Positions 10,320 through 21,624 of a stretch of 64,000 nt of DNA are shown piece by piece. Source of the DNA: JAHFDS01 sp964593795 (lineage in GTDB: Bacteria; Myxococcota_A; Polyangia; JAHFDS01); assembly GCA_964593795.1 (NCBI GenBank), contig CAZQJC010000284.1:32910-96909 (forward strand). The letters are read 5' to 3'. The position numbers were made by a program, and so were the translations under genes. Under the pieces are notes generated by a model, which did not search any database, had not been told where the DNA came from, and saw only the letters and a program-made list of their open reading frames with translations. Each line of letters starts with the position of its first letter. The first letter of the stretch is position 1.

Positions 10320-11558
10320 GTGCGCGAGGTCCTCGACCGCATCTACCGCAAGGCGGTGGCGTCGTGCTCCGGGCGCGCGCGCGCGCGGGCGGCCGCCGCC
10401 AGCCTCGAGGCCTCGCGGGTGGTGCTCCTCGCGGCCGGCAAGGCCTCCGCGGGCATGGCCGCGGGCGCGCTCGAGGCGCTCGGGGAGCGCGTCGTGGACG
10501 GCCTCGTCGTGGCCAAGGCCGCGCCGCCCGCCGCGCCAGGCGGGCTCGAGGTGGTGCTCGGCGCGCACCCGGTGCCCGACGCGCGCAGCGCGCGCGCGTG
10601 CGCTGCGGCGATGCGCCTCCTCGCGGGCGTCCCCGCGGACGCGACGGCGCTCGTCGCCCTGTCCGGCGGTGCGTCGTCGCTCCTCGCGGCGTCCCTGCCG
10701 GGCCTCGCCGCCGCCGACGCATTCGCCGCGGGTGCGGCGCTCGTGCGCGCGGGCCTGCCCATCGCCGAGATGAACGCGGTGCGGCGGCACCTCTTCGCGG
10801 CCACCGCGGGGCGCCTCGCGCTCGCGTGCCCGGCGCCCGTGGAGGTGCTCGTCCTCTCGGACGTGCTCGGCAGCGACCTCTCCACGATCGCGTCGGGGCC
10901 GTTCCACGCGGGCGACGATACATTCGCAAAGGCGCATGGGATCGCGGCGCGCGTGCCCGCGTTCCCCCCGGGCGCCCTCGCGTTCCTCGCGCGAGGCGCC
11001 GCGGGCGGCCATCCCGCGGCGGAGGCCCCACGGCCAGGCGACCCCCGGCTCGCGCGCGTCCGGCACCGCGTGCTCGCCGACGTCGACGCGCTCATCGACG
11101 CCGCCGTCGAGGCGGCGCGGCGCGAGGGGCTCGAGGCGGAGCGGATGCCGCCCACCGGCGCGGAGGTCACCGTCGTGGCGGCCACCTACGCGGCGCGCGC
11201 GGCGGGCTCGCGTGGCGTCCTGTGCATCGGCGGCGGCGAGCCGACCCTCGCGGTGCCGCCTTCCGCGGGCCGCGGTGGGCGCGCGCAGCACCTGGCGCTC
11301 CTCCTCGCGCGGGCGCTCGCGGGAACGCAGGCGGCCGCGCTCCTCGCCGCCTCGGACGGGGACGATGGCATCGGTGGTGCGGCGGGCGCGTTCGTGGACG
11401 GGGGCACGGCCGCGCGGGCGCGCGCGTGCGGGGTGGACGTGGACGGGGCGCTCGCGTCCTTCACGAGCGGCGAGGCGTGCGCGGCGCTCGGTGCGGCGGT
11501 CGTCACGGGGCCGACGGACACGAACGTCCTCGACCTGCACCTCTTGTGGGTCCCGTAG
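10320..11558 (+). CDS. Glycerate 2-kinase, MOFRL family
   Basis: About 412 residues from GTG 10320. The N-terminal half has the family's AAGKAS and LSGGASSLL motifs. The MOFRL C-terminal domain has CIGGGEPTL, GRGGRAQHLAL and the ASDGDDGIGG loop with FVDGGT. These enzymes phosphorylate D-glycerate to 2-phosphoglycerate in serine or glyoxylate metabolism. The start is not certain because the reading frame is open upstream and no ribosome site stands out; GTG 10320 places the first helix (VREVLDRIYRKAV) correctly and starts 11 bases after the preceding stop. Length is normal for the family. Confidence 0.85.
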   Translation: MREVLDRIYRKAVASCSGRARARAAAASLEASRVVLLAAGKASAGMAAGALEALGERVVDGLVVAKAAPPAAPGGLEVVLGAHPVPDARSARACAAAMRLLAGVPADATALVALSGGASSLLAASLPGLAAADAFAAGAALVRAGLPIAEMNAVRRHLFAATAGRLALACPAPVEVLVLSDVLGSDLSTIASGPFHAGDDTFAKAHGIAARVPAFPPGALAFLARGAAGGHPAAEAPRPGDPRLARVRHRVLADVDALIDAAVEAARREGLEAERMPPTGAEVTVVAATYAARAAGSRGVLCIGGGEPTLAVPPSAGRGGRAQHLALLLARALAGTQAAALLAASDGDDGIGGAAGAFVDGGTAARARACGVDVDGALASFTSGEACAALGAAVVTGPTDTNVLDLHLLWVP

Positions 11559-11616
11559 GCACGATTCCTTCGAGGTCCAGGCAGCTCGCGCCTGCGCCGC
11601 GTGTCACGATGGGCGC

Positions 11617-13683
11617 GTGGGCGAGCACGACCTCCTCCGCAACGTGGCGCTCGTGCTCGGCGTCGCGGGCATCACGACCGTCGTCTTCCAGCGCCTGCGG
11701 CAGCCCGTGGTGCTCGGCTACCTGCTCGCCGGGCTCGTCATCGGCCCGCACGTGCCCGTGCCCCTCGTCGCCGACGAGCGCACCGTGCACACGCTCGCCG
11801 ACCTCGGCGTCATCCTGCTCATGTTCTCGATCGGCCTCGAGTTCAGCCTGCGCAAGCTCGCGCGGCTCGGGCCACGGGCGAGCCTGATCGCGCTCGTCGA
11901 GGTCGCCCTCGTGCTCTGGCTCGGCTACATGGCGGCGCGCCTGCTCGGCCTCTCGGCGCGCGGCAGCCTCTTCGCGGGCGCGTGCGTCGCGATCTCGAGC
12001 ACCACGGTCGTCGCCAAGGCCTTCGCCGAGGTCGGCGAGCCCGGGGCGCTGCGAGACCTCGTGTTCGGCGTCCTGGTGGTCGAGGACCTGCTCGCGGTGC
12101 TCCTGCTCGCCCTGCTCGCGGGGCTCGGCCTCGGCGGGCAGGTCGAGTCTGGCGTGCTCCTCGAGTCCGGCGGCAAGCTCTTCCTCTTCCTCGTCCTGCT
12201 CGTCGTGGGCGGGCTGCTCGTCGTGCCGCGCACGGTCGGCCTCATCGTGCGGCTCGGCCGCGCCGAGACGACCCTCGTCGCCGCCGTGGGCATCGCGTTC
12301 GCGCTCGCGCTCCTCGCCCGCGCCGCCGGCTACTCCACCGCGCTCGGCGCGTTCCTCGCGGGGCTGCTCGTGGCCGAGTCCGGCAGCGCCGCCGACATCG
12401 AGCGCCAGGTCGCGCCGGTGCGCGATCTCTTCGGCGCCATTTTCTTCGTCGCGGTCGGCATGTCGATCGACCCGCGCCTCGTGCTCGCGCACTGGCCCGC
12501 GGTGCTCATCTTCACGACGGTCGTGATCGCGGGCAAGGTCCTGGGCGTGTCGCTCGGCGCGTTCCTGGCGGGCACCGGCACGCGCCCGGCCGTGCGCGCC
12601 GGCCTGAGCCTCGCGCAGATCGGCGAGTTCTCCTTCATCATCGCGGGGCTCGGCGCGACGCAGGGCGCCACGGCGGACTTCCTCTTCCCCGTGGCCGTCG
12701 CCGTCTCGGCGCTCACGACGCTCACGACGCCGTGGCTCATCCGCGGCTCCGACGGCGTCGCGCGCTGGGTCGACCGCAAGCTGCCGCGGCCGCTCCAGAC
12801 GTTCGCCACGCTCTACGGAAGCTGGATCGACGCGCTCGGCCGCCGCGCCTCGGCCCCGGCGGAGCGGTCGCGCACCCGCCGCCTGGTAGGCCGGCTGCTC
12901 CTCGACGCGGCCATCCTCGCGTGCGTCGTCATCGCGTGGGGCCTGTCGGGCCGGCGCGTGGCCGAGCTCGTGTCGTCCCTGCTCGGGCTCGGGGCGCTGT
13001 CTTCGCGCGCGCTCGTGGCGGCGCTCGCGCTCGCGCTCGCGGGGCCGTTCCTCGTGGGCATCTTCAACTGCGTGCGCGCCCTCGGCCTGCACCTCGCGGT
13101 GGCCGCCCTGCCGGCAGCCCCGGCGGGCAAGGCCGACCTCGCCGCCGCGCCGAGGCGCGCGTTCGCCCTGTCGCTGCAGCTCGCGCTCGCGCTCGCCGTG
13201 GCGGCCCCGCTGCTCGCGCTCACGCAGCCGTTCCTGCCGGCCGCCGGCGGGCTCTGGGTCCTCGGGCCGGTGGCGCTCGTGCTCGGCATCGCGTTCTGGC
13301 GCGGCGCGACGGACCTCGACGCCCACGTGCGCGCAGGCGCCGAGGTGCTGGCGGAGGCGATGTCGGCCGAGCGGCCGGCGACGGCGCTCGACGGCGCGTC
13401 GAGCCTGCTGCCTGGCCTCGGCACCACCCTGGCCGTCACCCTGCCCGCGGAGAGCCGCGCGGTCGGACGCTCGCTGGCCGACCTCGATCTCCGCGGCCGG
13501 ACCGGCGCGACGGTCCTGGCCCTCACGCGCGGCGCCCTGCGGCGGGGCGTCCCGCGCGCCGACGAGCCGCTCCACGCGGGCGACGTCCTCGCGCTCGCGG
13601 GCACCGAGGGGGCGGTCAGCGCCGCCGAGGCGCTCCTGCTGGACCGCGACGTACTACCATCGCCCCCGGGAGGCCCCTCGTGA
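11617..13683 (+). CDS. Kef-type cation/proton antiporter (CPA2) with RCK-C domain
   Basis: From GTG 11617 the product is 688 residues. Residues about 5-390 are a CPA2 antiporter with around twelve membrane segments, including LMFSIGLEFS, ISSTTVVAKAF and GVLVVEDLLAVLLL. Residues 450-590 add two or three more hydrophobic segments. Residues about 610-685 resemble a TrkA-C/RCK-C ligand domain (GRSLADLDLRGRTGATVLALTR). The N-terminal nucleotide-binding RCK domain of KefB/KefC is absent. It probably exchanges K+ or Na+ for H+. The ATG at 11609 is in another frame. Its TGA overlaps the next GTG (GTGA), so the two genes are coupled. Confidence 0.85.
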   Translation: MGEHDLLRNVALVLGVAGITTVVFQRLRQPVVLGYLLAGLVIGPHVPVPLVADERTVHTLADLGVILLMFSIGLEFSLRKLARLGPRASLIALVEVALVLWLGYMAARLLGLSARGSLFAGACVAISSTTVVAKAFAEVGEPGALRDLVFGVLVVEDLLAVLLLALLAGLGLGGQVESGVLLESGGKLFLFLVLLVVGGLLVVPRTVGLIVRLGRAETTLVAAVGIAFALALLARAAGYSTALGAFLAGLLVAESGSAADIERQVAPVRDLFGAIFFVAVGMSIDPRLVLAHWPAVLIFTTVVIAGKVLGVSLGAFLAGTGTRPAVRAGLSLAQIGEFSFIIAGLGATQGATADFLFPVAVAVSALTTLTTPWLIRGSDGVARWVDRKLPRPLQTFATLYGSWIDALGRRASAPAERSRTRRLVGRLLLDAAILACVVIAWGLSGRRVAELVSSLLGLGALSSRALVAALALALAGPFLVGIFNCVRALGLHLAVAALPAAPAGKADLAAAPRRAFALSLQLALALAVAAPLLALTQPFLPAAGGLWVLGPVALVLGIAFWRGATDLDAHVRAGAEVLAEAMSAERPATALDGASSLLPGLGTTLAVTLPAESRAVGRSLADLDLRGRTGATVLALTRGALRRGVPRADEPLHAGDVLALAGTEGAVSAAEALLLDRDVLPSPPGGPS

Positions 13684-14129
13684 AGCACCTCGTCATCCTG
13701 CGCGAAGATCCGCGCGTGTCCGCCGCGCTGCCGGCGCCCGTCGTGCTCGAGATGATCGAGTCGACGCACGGGTACCTCGACGCGCTCGAGAAGCGCGGCA
13801 AGCTCACCGAAGGCGGTCTGCTCGCGGTCGGCCGCGGCTGCGTGCTGGTCCTCGACGCCGGCTCCCACGGCGAGCTCCACGAGCTCTGCGACGCGGTGCC
13901 CCTGCGCCCGATGTGTACGATAGAGGCCATCCCGCTGCTCGGGCAGGGGGAGGTGCCGGCGCTCCTCGGACGGATGCGCAAGCAGCTCGTCGAGGCGTCC
14001 GCCACCCGGGCGACCATGCCGCCGCCCGCGGGGCCGCCCCCGGCGAGCGCGCCGGCCCCTCGCGCGCCGCAGGCCGGTGCGCCCGCCCCACGGGTCCCAC
14101 CCCCGCCGGCCCGACCGCGCCGCGGCTGA
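13680..14129 (+). CDS. Small protein with ferredoxin-like (YCII-like) domain and Pro-rich tail
   Basis: A 149-residue protein starting at GTG 13680, overlapping the antiporter stop by four bases. Residues 1-95 include HGYLDALEKRGKLTEGGLL and LCDAVPLRPMCTIEAIPLL, a pattern like YCII or muconolactone-isomerase-like alpha/beta folds, in which small molecules bind between two protomers. The tail after residue 110 is almost only Pro and Ala with closing RPRRG. Function unknown; the overlap suggests a role tied to the antiporter, possibly regulatory. This is inference. Confidence 0.6.
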   Translation: MKHLVILREDPRVSAALPAPVVLEMIESTHGYLDALEKRGKLTEGGLLAVGRGCVLVLDAGSHGELHELCDAVPLRPMCTIEAIPLLGQGEVPALLGRMRKQLVEASATRATMPPPAGPPPASAPAPRAPQAGAPAPRVPPPPARPRRG

Positions 14130-14166
14130 CCGCCGCCTCGGCGACCTCCGCGTCGCCCCCGCGCGC

Positions 14167-14196
14167 TTGACAGTCCTCTGCGGCGGCCCGTATAAC
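14167..14196 (+). promoter_or_regulatory. Sigma-70-type promoter for the lipoprotein gene at 14292
   Basis: TTGACA (14167-14172), an 18-base spacer and TATAAC (14191-14196). This is six of six for the -35 box and five of six for the -10 box, very rare in this GC-rich background. The predicted start near 14203 leaves a leader of about 89 bases with GGAGGAGG before ATG 14292. Confidence 0.65.
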
Positions 14197-14291
14197 GCCC
14201 CGTCTTTCCTCCGAGCGCCGGCTTGGACGAAAAGGGACGTGGAAAATCAGCGCGGAGCGGGGCCAGAGCCCTTGCGGAGGAGGCAAGCATC

Positions 14292-15416
14292 ATGAGGCTA
14301 TCGATTGGTTGGACCTGTGCGGGCCTGGCGCTCGCGGTGGCCAGCGGCTGCAGCAAGAAGGGTGGCGCGGCGGGCGACGCCATGAAGCTGGTCCCCAAGG
14401 AGACCGGCGTCCTCGTGTCGATCAACCTCGACAAGCTCCGCGGCTCGAAGCCCTGGGAGCGCCTCACCAAGCTCCGCGACTCGGAGCCCTCGACCAAGCA
14501 GAAGTACGACGATCTGGTCAAGGGCCTCGGCTTCGACCCGCTCGCCGACGGCAAGATGGTCACTGTTGCTGTCCCGCAGGACACGAGCAAGGCGAAGGAA
14601 GACTTCGCGATGGTCTTCGAGAGCAACAAGGCGGTCGACGAGAAGAAGTTCGTCGCGTACGCCACCGAGACCGCCAAGAAGGAAGGCGCCGGCGAGCTCC
14701 AGACGGAGCAGTACGGCGGCAAGACCCTGTACGGCAACAGCAAGAAGGAGGACAGCTGGCTCGTCTTCCTCAACGAAAAGACGCTGGTCGTCGCCGGCAA
14801 GGACTCGGCCAAGAAGGTCGTGGACCTCTCGGCCGGCAAGGGCGAGGGCGCCGACAAGAACGCCGAGCTCATGGCGCTCGTCGGGCGCACCGACAAGACC
14901 GCCGGGCTGTGGGCGGCGGGCATGATCCCCGCGGACAAGCGCGGCCAGATGGCGCCGGGCGCGACCATCTCGGGCGGCGCGGCGAGCGTGGACCTCTCGG
15001 CGGGCATGAACTTCCGCGCCGAGGCGGACACCGCGTCGGCCGACGAGGCCAAGAAGCTCGCTGAGACGGCCAACGCGCAGATCGCGCAGGCCAAGGCGAA
15101 CCCGATGCTCGCGATGATGGGCTTCGCCGGCCCGGTCGAGGCGACCAAGGTGTCGGCCGACGGCAAGTCGATCAAGGTCGAGTGCAAGCTCGACCAAACA
15201 AAATTCGACGAGCTCATGACCAAGGTCGAGGGCATGGCGAAGATGATGGGCGGCGGGATGCGCATGGGCGGCGGCGCGCCGCACGGTGGCGCGCCCGGCG
15301 GCATGGCCAATCCCGGTGGGATGCCCCCCGGCGGCGGTATGGGCGCGATGCCCAAGCCGGCCGGCGGCGACATGAAGCTCAAGCTCAACACCGACGTGGG
15401 CAACACCAAGAAGTAG
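14292..15416 (+). CDS. Abundant-type lipoprotein with Met/Gly-rich tail
   Basis: From ATG 14292 (GGAGGAGG ten bases upstream) the product is 374 residues. MRLSIGWTCAGLALAVASGC gives a lipobox ASGC (Cys20). The first part (VPKETGVLVSINLDKLRGS) has the form of DUF3352-like periplasmic proteins. Lys is unusually high for this genome. Residues 320-360 are Gly/Met/Pro-rich. No catalytic residues are visible. The near-consensus promoter suggests strong expression. A second protein of the same style is at 26205-27953, which also opens with a ...TALFVAVEL strand after the lipobox. Confidence 0.75.
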   Translation: MRLSIGWTCAGLALAVASGCSKKGGAAGDAMKLVPKETGVLVSINLDKLRGSKPWERLTKLRDSEPSTKQKYDDLVKGLGFDPLADGKMVTVAVPQDTSKAKEDFAMVFESNKAVDEKKFVAYATETAKKEGAGELQTEQYGGKTLYGNSKKEDSWLVFLNEKTLVVAGKDSAKKVVDLSAGKGEGADKNAELMALVGRTDKTAGLWAAGMIPADKRGQMAPGATISGGAASVDLSAGMNFRAEADTASADEAKKLAETANAQIAQAKANPMLAMMGFAGPVEATKVSADGKSIKVECKLDQTKFDELMTKVEGMAKMMGGGMRMGGGAPHGGAPGGMANPGGMPPGGGMGAMPKPAGGDMKLKLNTDVGNTKK

Positions 15417-15457
15417 CCCGCGCGTAATCAGCAGCTACGAAGGAAGGATCACGGACC

Positions 15458-15898
15458 ATGCAGAAGGCGCCTCTCGCTCGGATGAAGGAGACCTTCGGCG
15501 ACAAGGAGAAGCTCGTCGAAGCCATCGTTGGCATGATCGAGCTCGGCGAGGAGACCAAGGAGCAGGCCAAGGCCCGCCTCCTGTCGACCTCGAACGGAAA
15601 GCTCCTGCGGCTCCACGCCGTCGCCAAGGAAGTGAAGGACAAGTTCGGCACGAAGGACAAGCTCCTCGAGGCCGTCGTCGCGCAGCTCGGCCGGGCGAAG
15701 GACAAGGACTATCGCCAGTCGCTCGCCCGCCACACCACGGCGCGCCTGCTCGACCTGTACCGCTCGGCGGGACGCTCGGCCAAGCGCACCGCGAAGGTCG
15801 CCTCTGCCTCCGCGAAGGCGACGACCAAGAAGGCCGCGACCACGGTCAAGAAGGTCGCCGCCGCCGCCAAGAAGCCCGCCGCCAAGAAGGCCAAGTAG
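15458..15898 (+). CDS. Histone H1-like protein with Lys/Ala tail
   Basis: A 146-residue basic protein. The first half carries two copies of a short helical unit 50 residues apart: FGDKEKLVEAIVGMI (13-27) and FGTKDKLLEAVVAQL (63-77). From about residue 98 the sequence is Lys, Ala and Thr only (KKAATTVKKVAAAAKKPAA), like histone H1 tails and bacterial KAKTA-type DNA-binding proteins. A nucleoid or DNA-binding role is inferred from this composition. AAGGAAGGA stands 10 bases before the ATG. It lies 41 bases after the lipoprotein gene and may share its promoter. Confidence 0.7.
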   Translation: MQKAPLARMKETFGDKEKLVEAIVGMIELGEETKEQAKARLLSTSNGKLLRLHAVAKEVKDKFGTKDKLLEAVVAQLGRAKDKDYRQSLARHTTARLLDLYRSAGRSAKRTAKVASASAKATTKKAATTVKKVAAAAKKPAAKKAK

Positions 15899-16017
15899 CC
15901 TCCTCGCGGCGCTCGCCGCGTCACCTCCCCTCGCGCGGCCGCCTCCCCGGCGGTCCTGCCCCACGTTCGCAGCCCGCCGACGACGCACCTTCCGTGCGCG
16001 TGCTAGCGTTTCCTCGA

Positions 16018-17652
16018 ATGTCTCCGCGCCTCGTCCTGCCCCTCTTGCTCCTCGCGTGCACCCGAGGAGGACGGCGGTCGTCGCCCGATGCCGCGACCCC
16101 GCCGGAGGCCACGGCCAGGGTGGAGCGCTTCGCTCGCCCCGCCTTCGTGCCGCCGTCAGACGGCGCGCCCCGGCGCGGCGGGACGCTGCGGGTCGGCGTG
16201 GAGTCCGAGCCCGCGCGGCTCGATCCCATGCTCGACCGCAGCGCGTGGGCGGATCGCATCGCGATGCGGTCCATCTACGAGGGCCTCGTGCGGCCCGGTC
16301 CGGGCGGCTTCCAGCCCGATCTCGCGGAGCGGCACGAGGTGACGGACGGCGGCCGGACCCACACGTTCTGGCTCAAGAAAGGCGTGAAGTGGCACGACGG
16401 CCACGCCTTCGGCCCGGACGATGTCACCTTCACCATCGAGCGCCTGCTCGATCCCAAGGTGGGCGCCGAGGCGATGCGCGCCGACCTCGCGGGCCTGCGC
16501 CGCGCGGTGCGGGTGGGGGCCGACGCCGTGCGGCTCGAGTTCGATCGCGGCCTCTTCTCGCACGTGCAAGCGCTCGCGGCGCTGCCGATCCTGCCGCGCC
16601 ACGTGCTGTCGACCGGGCCGTTCGACGAGCACCCCGCCCAGCGCGCCCCCATCGGCACCGGGCCCTTCCGCTTCGAGCGCTGGACCGCAGGTCAGGAGAT
16701 CGTCCTTCTGCGCCACGACGGCTACCACGATCCCGCGCGCGCCGCGCATGTCGATCGCGTCGTCTTCAAGGTCGCGCGCGACCGCACGCTCCTCTGGGAG
16801 CTGCTCAAGCGGGGCGAGATCGACTTCCTCTATCGGCTGACGCCCGAGCAGCAGGAGGAGGCGCACGCGAGCAAGTCGCTGCGCGCCCTCGACTGGCTCG
16901 GCACCGACTACGTCTTCTTCGCGTGGAACACGCGGAGGCCCCCGCTCGACGACGCGCGCGTACGGCGCGCGCTGACGCTCCTCATCGATCGCCCGAGCAT
17001 CGTGCCCAAGGTGACGCGCGGCTTCTCCGTGCCCATCAGCGGGCCGCACTGGATCGCCACCGAGGCCTACGACCGCTCGATCGCGCCCTGGCCCTTCGAT
17101 CCCGCGCGGGGGGGCGCCGAGCTCGACGCCGCCGGCTTTCGCCGCGGGTCCGACGGCACGCGCGCACGGGATGGCAAGCCCCTCGAGGTCACCCTGCTCG
17201 TGCCGGCCGGCTCTCGCGTCACCGAGCAGCTCGCCACGCTCGCGCAGGCCGACCTCGCCCGCGCGGGCGTCAAGCTCCACCTCTCGCCGGTGGAGTGGTC
17301 GCTCTTCACCGAGCGCGTTCGCACGCGCGCCTTCGAGGGCGCGGCGTACCTCTTCAACAACGACCTCGAGCAGGACCTCTGGCCGGTCTTCCACTCGAGC
17401 CAGGCGGCGACGGGCCTGAACGCGCCGGGCCTCGCCGACGCGGAGCTCGACCGGCTCCTCGACGAGGCGCGCGCTGCCCCGCCCGCCGCTCGCACCGCGA
17501 TCCAGCACCGTATCCACGCGCGGCTGCACGAGCTGCAGCCGATGACCTTCTGGTTCACGAGCGCCCAGACGGCCGCGATGTCGCCGCGTCTGCGGGGGAT
17601 CTACCCGAGCGTCCCGTTCTTCCCGCTGCGCGACGCTTGGTGGGCGCCTTGA
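16018..17652 (+). CDS. Peptide/nickel-type ABC transporter substrate-binding lipoprotein
   Basis: From ATG 16018 the product is 544 residues; a GTG at 15994 is in frame but would push the lipobox inward. MSPRLVLPLLLLAC gives a lipobox with Cys14. The mature part is a family 5 solute-binding protein: RGGTLRVG, the ligand-site YEGLVR, VKWHDGHAFGPDDVTFTIER and GTGPFRFERW. Such proteins bind oligopeptides, nickel complexes or sugars and hand them to an ABC permease. No permease or ATPase gene lies nearby, so it is an orphan. It overlaps the next gene by 13 bases. Confidence 0.85.
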   Translation: MSPRLVLPLLLLACTRGGRRSSPDAATPPEATARVERFARPAFVPPSDGAPRRGGTLRVGVESEPARLDPMLDRSAWADRIAMRSIYEGLVRPGPGGFQPDLAERHEVTDGGRTHTFWLKKGVKWHDGHAFGPDDVTFTIERLLDPKVGAEAMRADLAGLRRAVRVGADAVRLEFDRGLFSHVQALAALPILPRHVLSTGPFDEHPAQRAPIGTGPFRFERWTAGQEIVLLRHDGYHDPARAAHVDRVVFKVARDRTLLWELLKRGEIDFLYRLTPEQQEEAHASKSLRALDWLGTDYVFFAWNTRRPPLDDARVRRALTLLIDRPSIVPKVTRGFSVPISGPHWIATEAYDRSIAPWPFDPARGGAELDAAGFRRGSDGTRARDGKPLEVTLLVPAGSRVTEQLATLAQADLARAGVKLHLSPVEWSLFTERVRTRAFEGAAYLFNNDLEQDLWPVFHSSQAATGLNAPGLADAELDRLLDEARAAPPAARTAIQHRIHARLHELQPMTFWFTSAQTAAMSPRLRGIYPSVPFFPLRDAWWAP

Positions 17653-19403
17653 AGGCGCTGGGAGGCCTCCTCCCGCCCCTCGCCGCCACGGTCTTCCTCG
17701 CGCTCCCGGTCCTCAGGGACAGCGACCTCCCGACGGCCGGCGCCTTCGTGCTGGTCGCCTGGCCCTGGGTGGCGCTCTTCACGCTCGCAGCGGTCCTGGC
17801 GCCAGCGCCCATCTGGCGCTTTGCCCTCGCGCGCGCCCGGCTCGTGGCTGCCCTGGCGACCGGCAGCATCGTCTTCGCCCCGCTCGCCATCTTCTTCAAC
17901 CGGGTGCTGGCTGCGTCGATCTTCGACGTCGTCACGCTGGTCGCGACCGGCTCGTGCCTGCTGCTCGCGATCGTCTGCAGTGGTCTCGTGTACGGGCGTC
18001 TCGCGCGTTCTGCCGCCTCCGCGAGCGCGATCCTCGGGATCTCGCTCGCGACCGCCGCGGGTCTCGGCGCCTGCCTCGGGGTGACCTTTCCCCTCCACTT
18101 CTTGCCCGGCGCTCGCATCCTCGTCCTCGTCACCCTCGTCGCCGGCGCGCTCGCATCCGCGTGCCTCGCCCCGCGTCCAGCCGGCCGCGCGCGCGGGGTG
18201 CTCGCCGCCGGAATCGTCCTCGGTGCGCTCGCCCTGCCGACCTGGCCCCTGCCGGCGCGACGCGCGCTCCTCGGGCCGCTCCTCGCCCACGAGACCGCAC
18301 GCCTCTCCGCCGGTGCCTGGTTACGAGCTCGCGCGCGCGCCGCCGTGCCGCTGCCGTGCCACGAACGCGCCTTGCCCCGTCAGGCGTCCTTGTCCCCCGA
18401 CGCGCCGGATGTCGTCGTCCTCGCGACGCTCGATGCGCTCCGGTGCGGGCAGGGCGGCCCCATCGAGGGCGACTCCTTCCGCAGGGCCTGCCCCGAGCTC
18501 TCGCGCCTGGGCCGGGAGGGCGCGATGCAGCTCGCGCACGCGGCTGCGCCGGAGACCAGCGGCTCGGTGCGCGCGATCGCGAGCGGCTGCGTCGGCCCGT
18601 GCGAGGGACCGACGCTGACCAGGGTCCTCCACGATCTCGGCTACCGGACCTCCGCGATCTTCCAGCACCGCAAGCTGCTGGGCGACCCACTGGTCATGGC
18701 GGCCTTCGACGAGGTGGACGGCTCCCTGGCCTCGCTCGCGGCCGTCTCCACGGTCACGAGCGCCGACGAGGTCACGGCGCGGACGCTCCGGCGCATCGAC
18801 CGGCGGGCGCACGGGGAGCGCCTCTTCCTCTGGATCCACCACTTCGACGCGCACGACCCGTACGTCCTCGCGCCGGGCCGGCAGTACCGCGGCTCGACGC
18901 GCCAGGCCTTCGACGCGGAGGTGGGGCGCGTCGACCGGGCGATGGGACAGCTCGTCGAGGGCATCCGCCGGCGCGGCCTCCGTGCGCTCGTCATCGCGTC
19001 GCCGGACCACGGTGAGCACTTCGGAGAACATCACCGCGAGCGCCATGGCTCGAGCCTGTACGGGGAGGTCGCGCGGGTACCGCTCCTCGCGTGGTCGAGC
19101 ACCCCCCGCGAGCTCGGGCCCCTGCCGACGGCGCTCGTCGAGCTCTCGCGCTGGCTGGTTGCGCGGCTTGCCGCGCAGCCGTTCACGCCGGCCTCCGAGC
19201 ACTTCCTTTCGGGCGGCTTCCCTCCGGTGCGCGCGCTCGTCAGCGGCAGCTGGAAGCTGATCGAGCACGCCCCGGGCGTCGTGGAGCTCTTCGACCTCGG
19301 GGCGGACCCCTTCGAGCGCGACGATCGGTCGCAGGACCCCGCCGCGCCGGCGGCGGCGCTGCTCGAGCGGCTCGACTGCTACGTGGCGGGGCTGGAGCGC
19401 TGA
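17640..19403 (+). CDS. Membrane-anchored sulfatase-fold (alkaline phosphatase superfamily) protein
   Basis: About 587 residues from GTG 17640; TTG 17649 is an alternative that would give a TTGA overlap with the upstream stop. Five or six hydrophobic segments cover residues 8-205. The periplasmic domain has the metal-site motif LATLDALR (D265) and the downstream SPDHGEHFGEHH...HGSSLYGEVARVPL block typical of sulfatases and phosphoethanolamine/LTA-type transferases. The sulfatase signature C/S-x-P-x-R is missing; APETSGSVRAIASG occupies that place, so Thr or Ser may be the nucleophile. A hydrolase or lipid head-group transferase at the envelope is likely; the substrate is unknown. Confidence 0.7.
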   Translation: MGALKALGGLLPPLAATVFLALPVLRDSDLPTAGAFVLVAWPWVALFTLAAVLAPAPIWRFALARARLVAALATGSIVFAPLAIFFNRVLAASIFDVVTLVATGSCLLLAIVCSGLVYGRLARSAASASAILGISLATAAGLGACLGVTFPLHFLPGARILVLVTLVAGALASACLAPRPAGRARGVLAAGIVLGALALPTWPLPARRALLGPLLAHETARLSAGAWLRARARAAVPLPCHERALPRQASLSPDAPDVVVLATLDALRCGQGGPIEGDSFRRACPELSRLGREGAMQLAHAAAPETSGSVRAIASGCVGPCEGPTLTRVLHDLGYRTSAIFQHRKLLGDPLVMAAFDEVDGSLASLAAVSTVTSADEVTARTLRRIDRRAHGERLFLWIHHFDAHDPYVLAPGRQYRGSTRQAFDAEVGRVDRAMGQLVEGIRRRGLRALVIASPDHGEHFGEHHRERHGSSLYGEVARVPLLAWSSTPRELGPLPTALVELSRWLVARLAAQPFTPASEHFLSGGFPPVRALVSGSWKLIEHAPGVVELFDLGADPFERDDRSQDPAAPAAALLERLDCYVAGLER

Positions 19404-19407
19404 CCGG

Positions 19408-21474
<2,067 letters not shown>

Positions 21475-21624
21475 CGCACCCACACTCACACGCCACCGGA
21501 AACGGGTCAAGATCGGCTCCCCCATCCGAGGTAGCCTCGGCCTCGAGACCCCACCCGTCAAGCTGGGGATCGTCTCACCAGCGCTGGGGTCAACCGTTCC
21601 TGCCGGATCGGCTACGCTGCGGCC

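Noticed and set aside
21475..21624. TTGAC words upstream of the OmpA gene as promoter
   Set aside because: Several TTGACC/TTGACG words occur but none has a credible -10 box at 16-18 bases.
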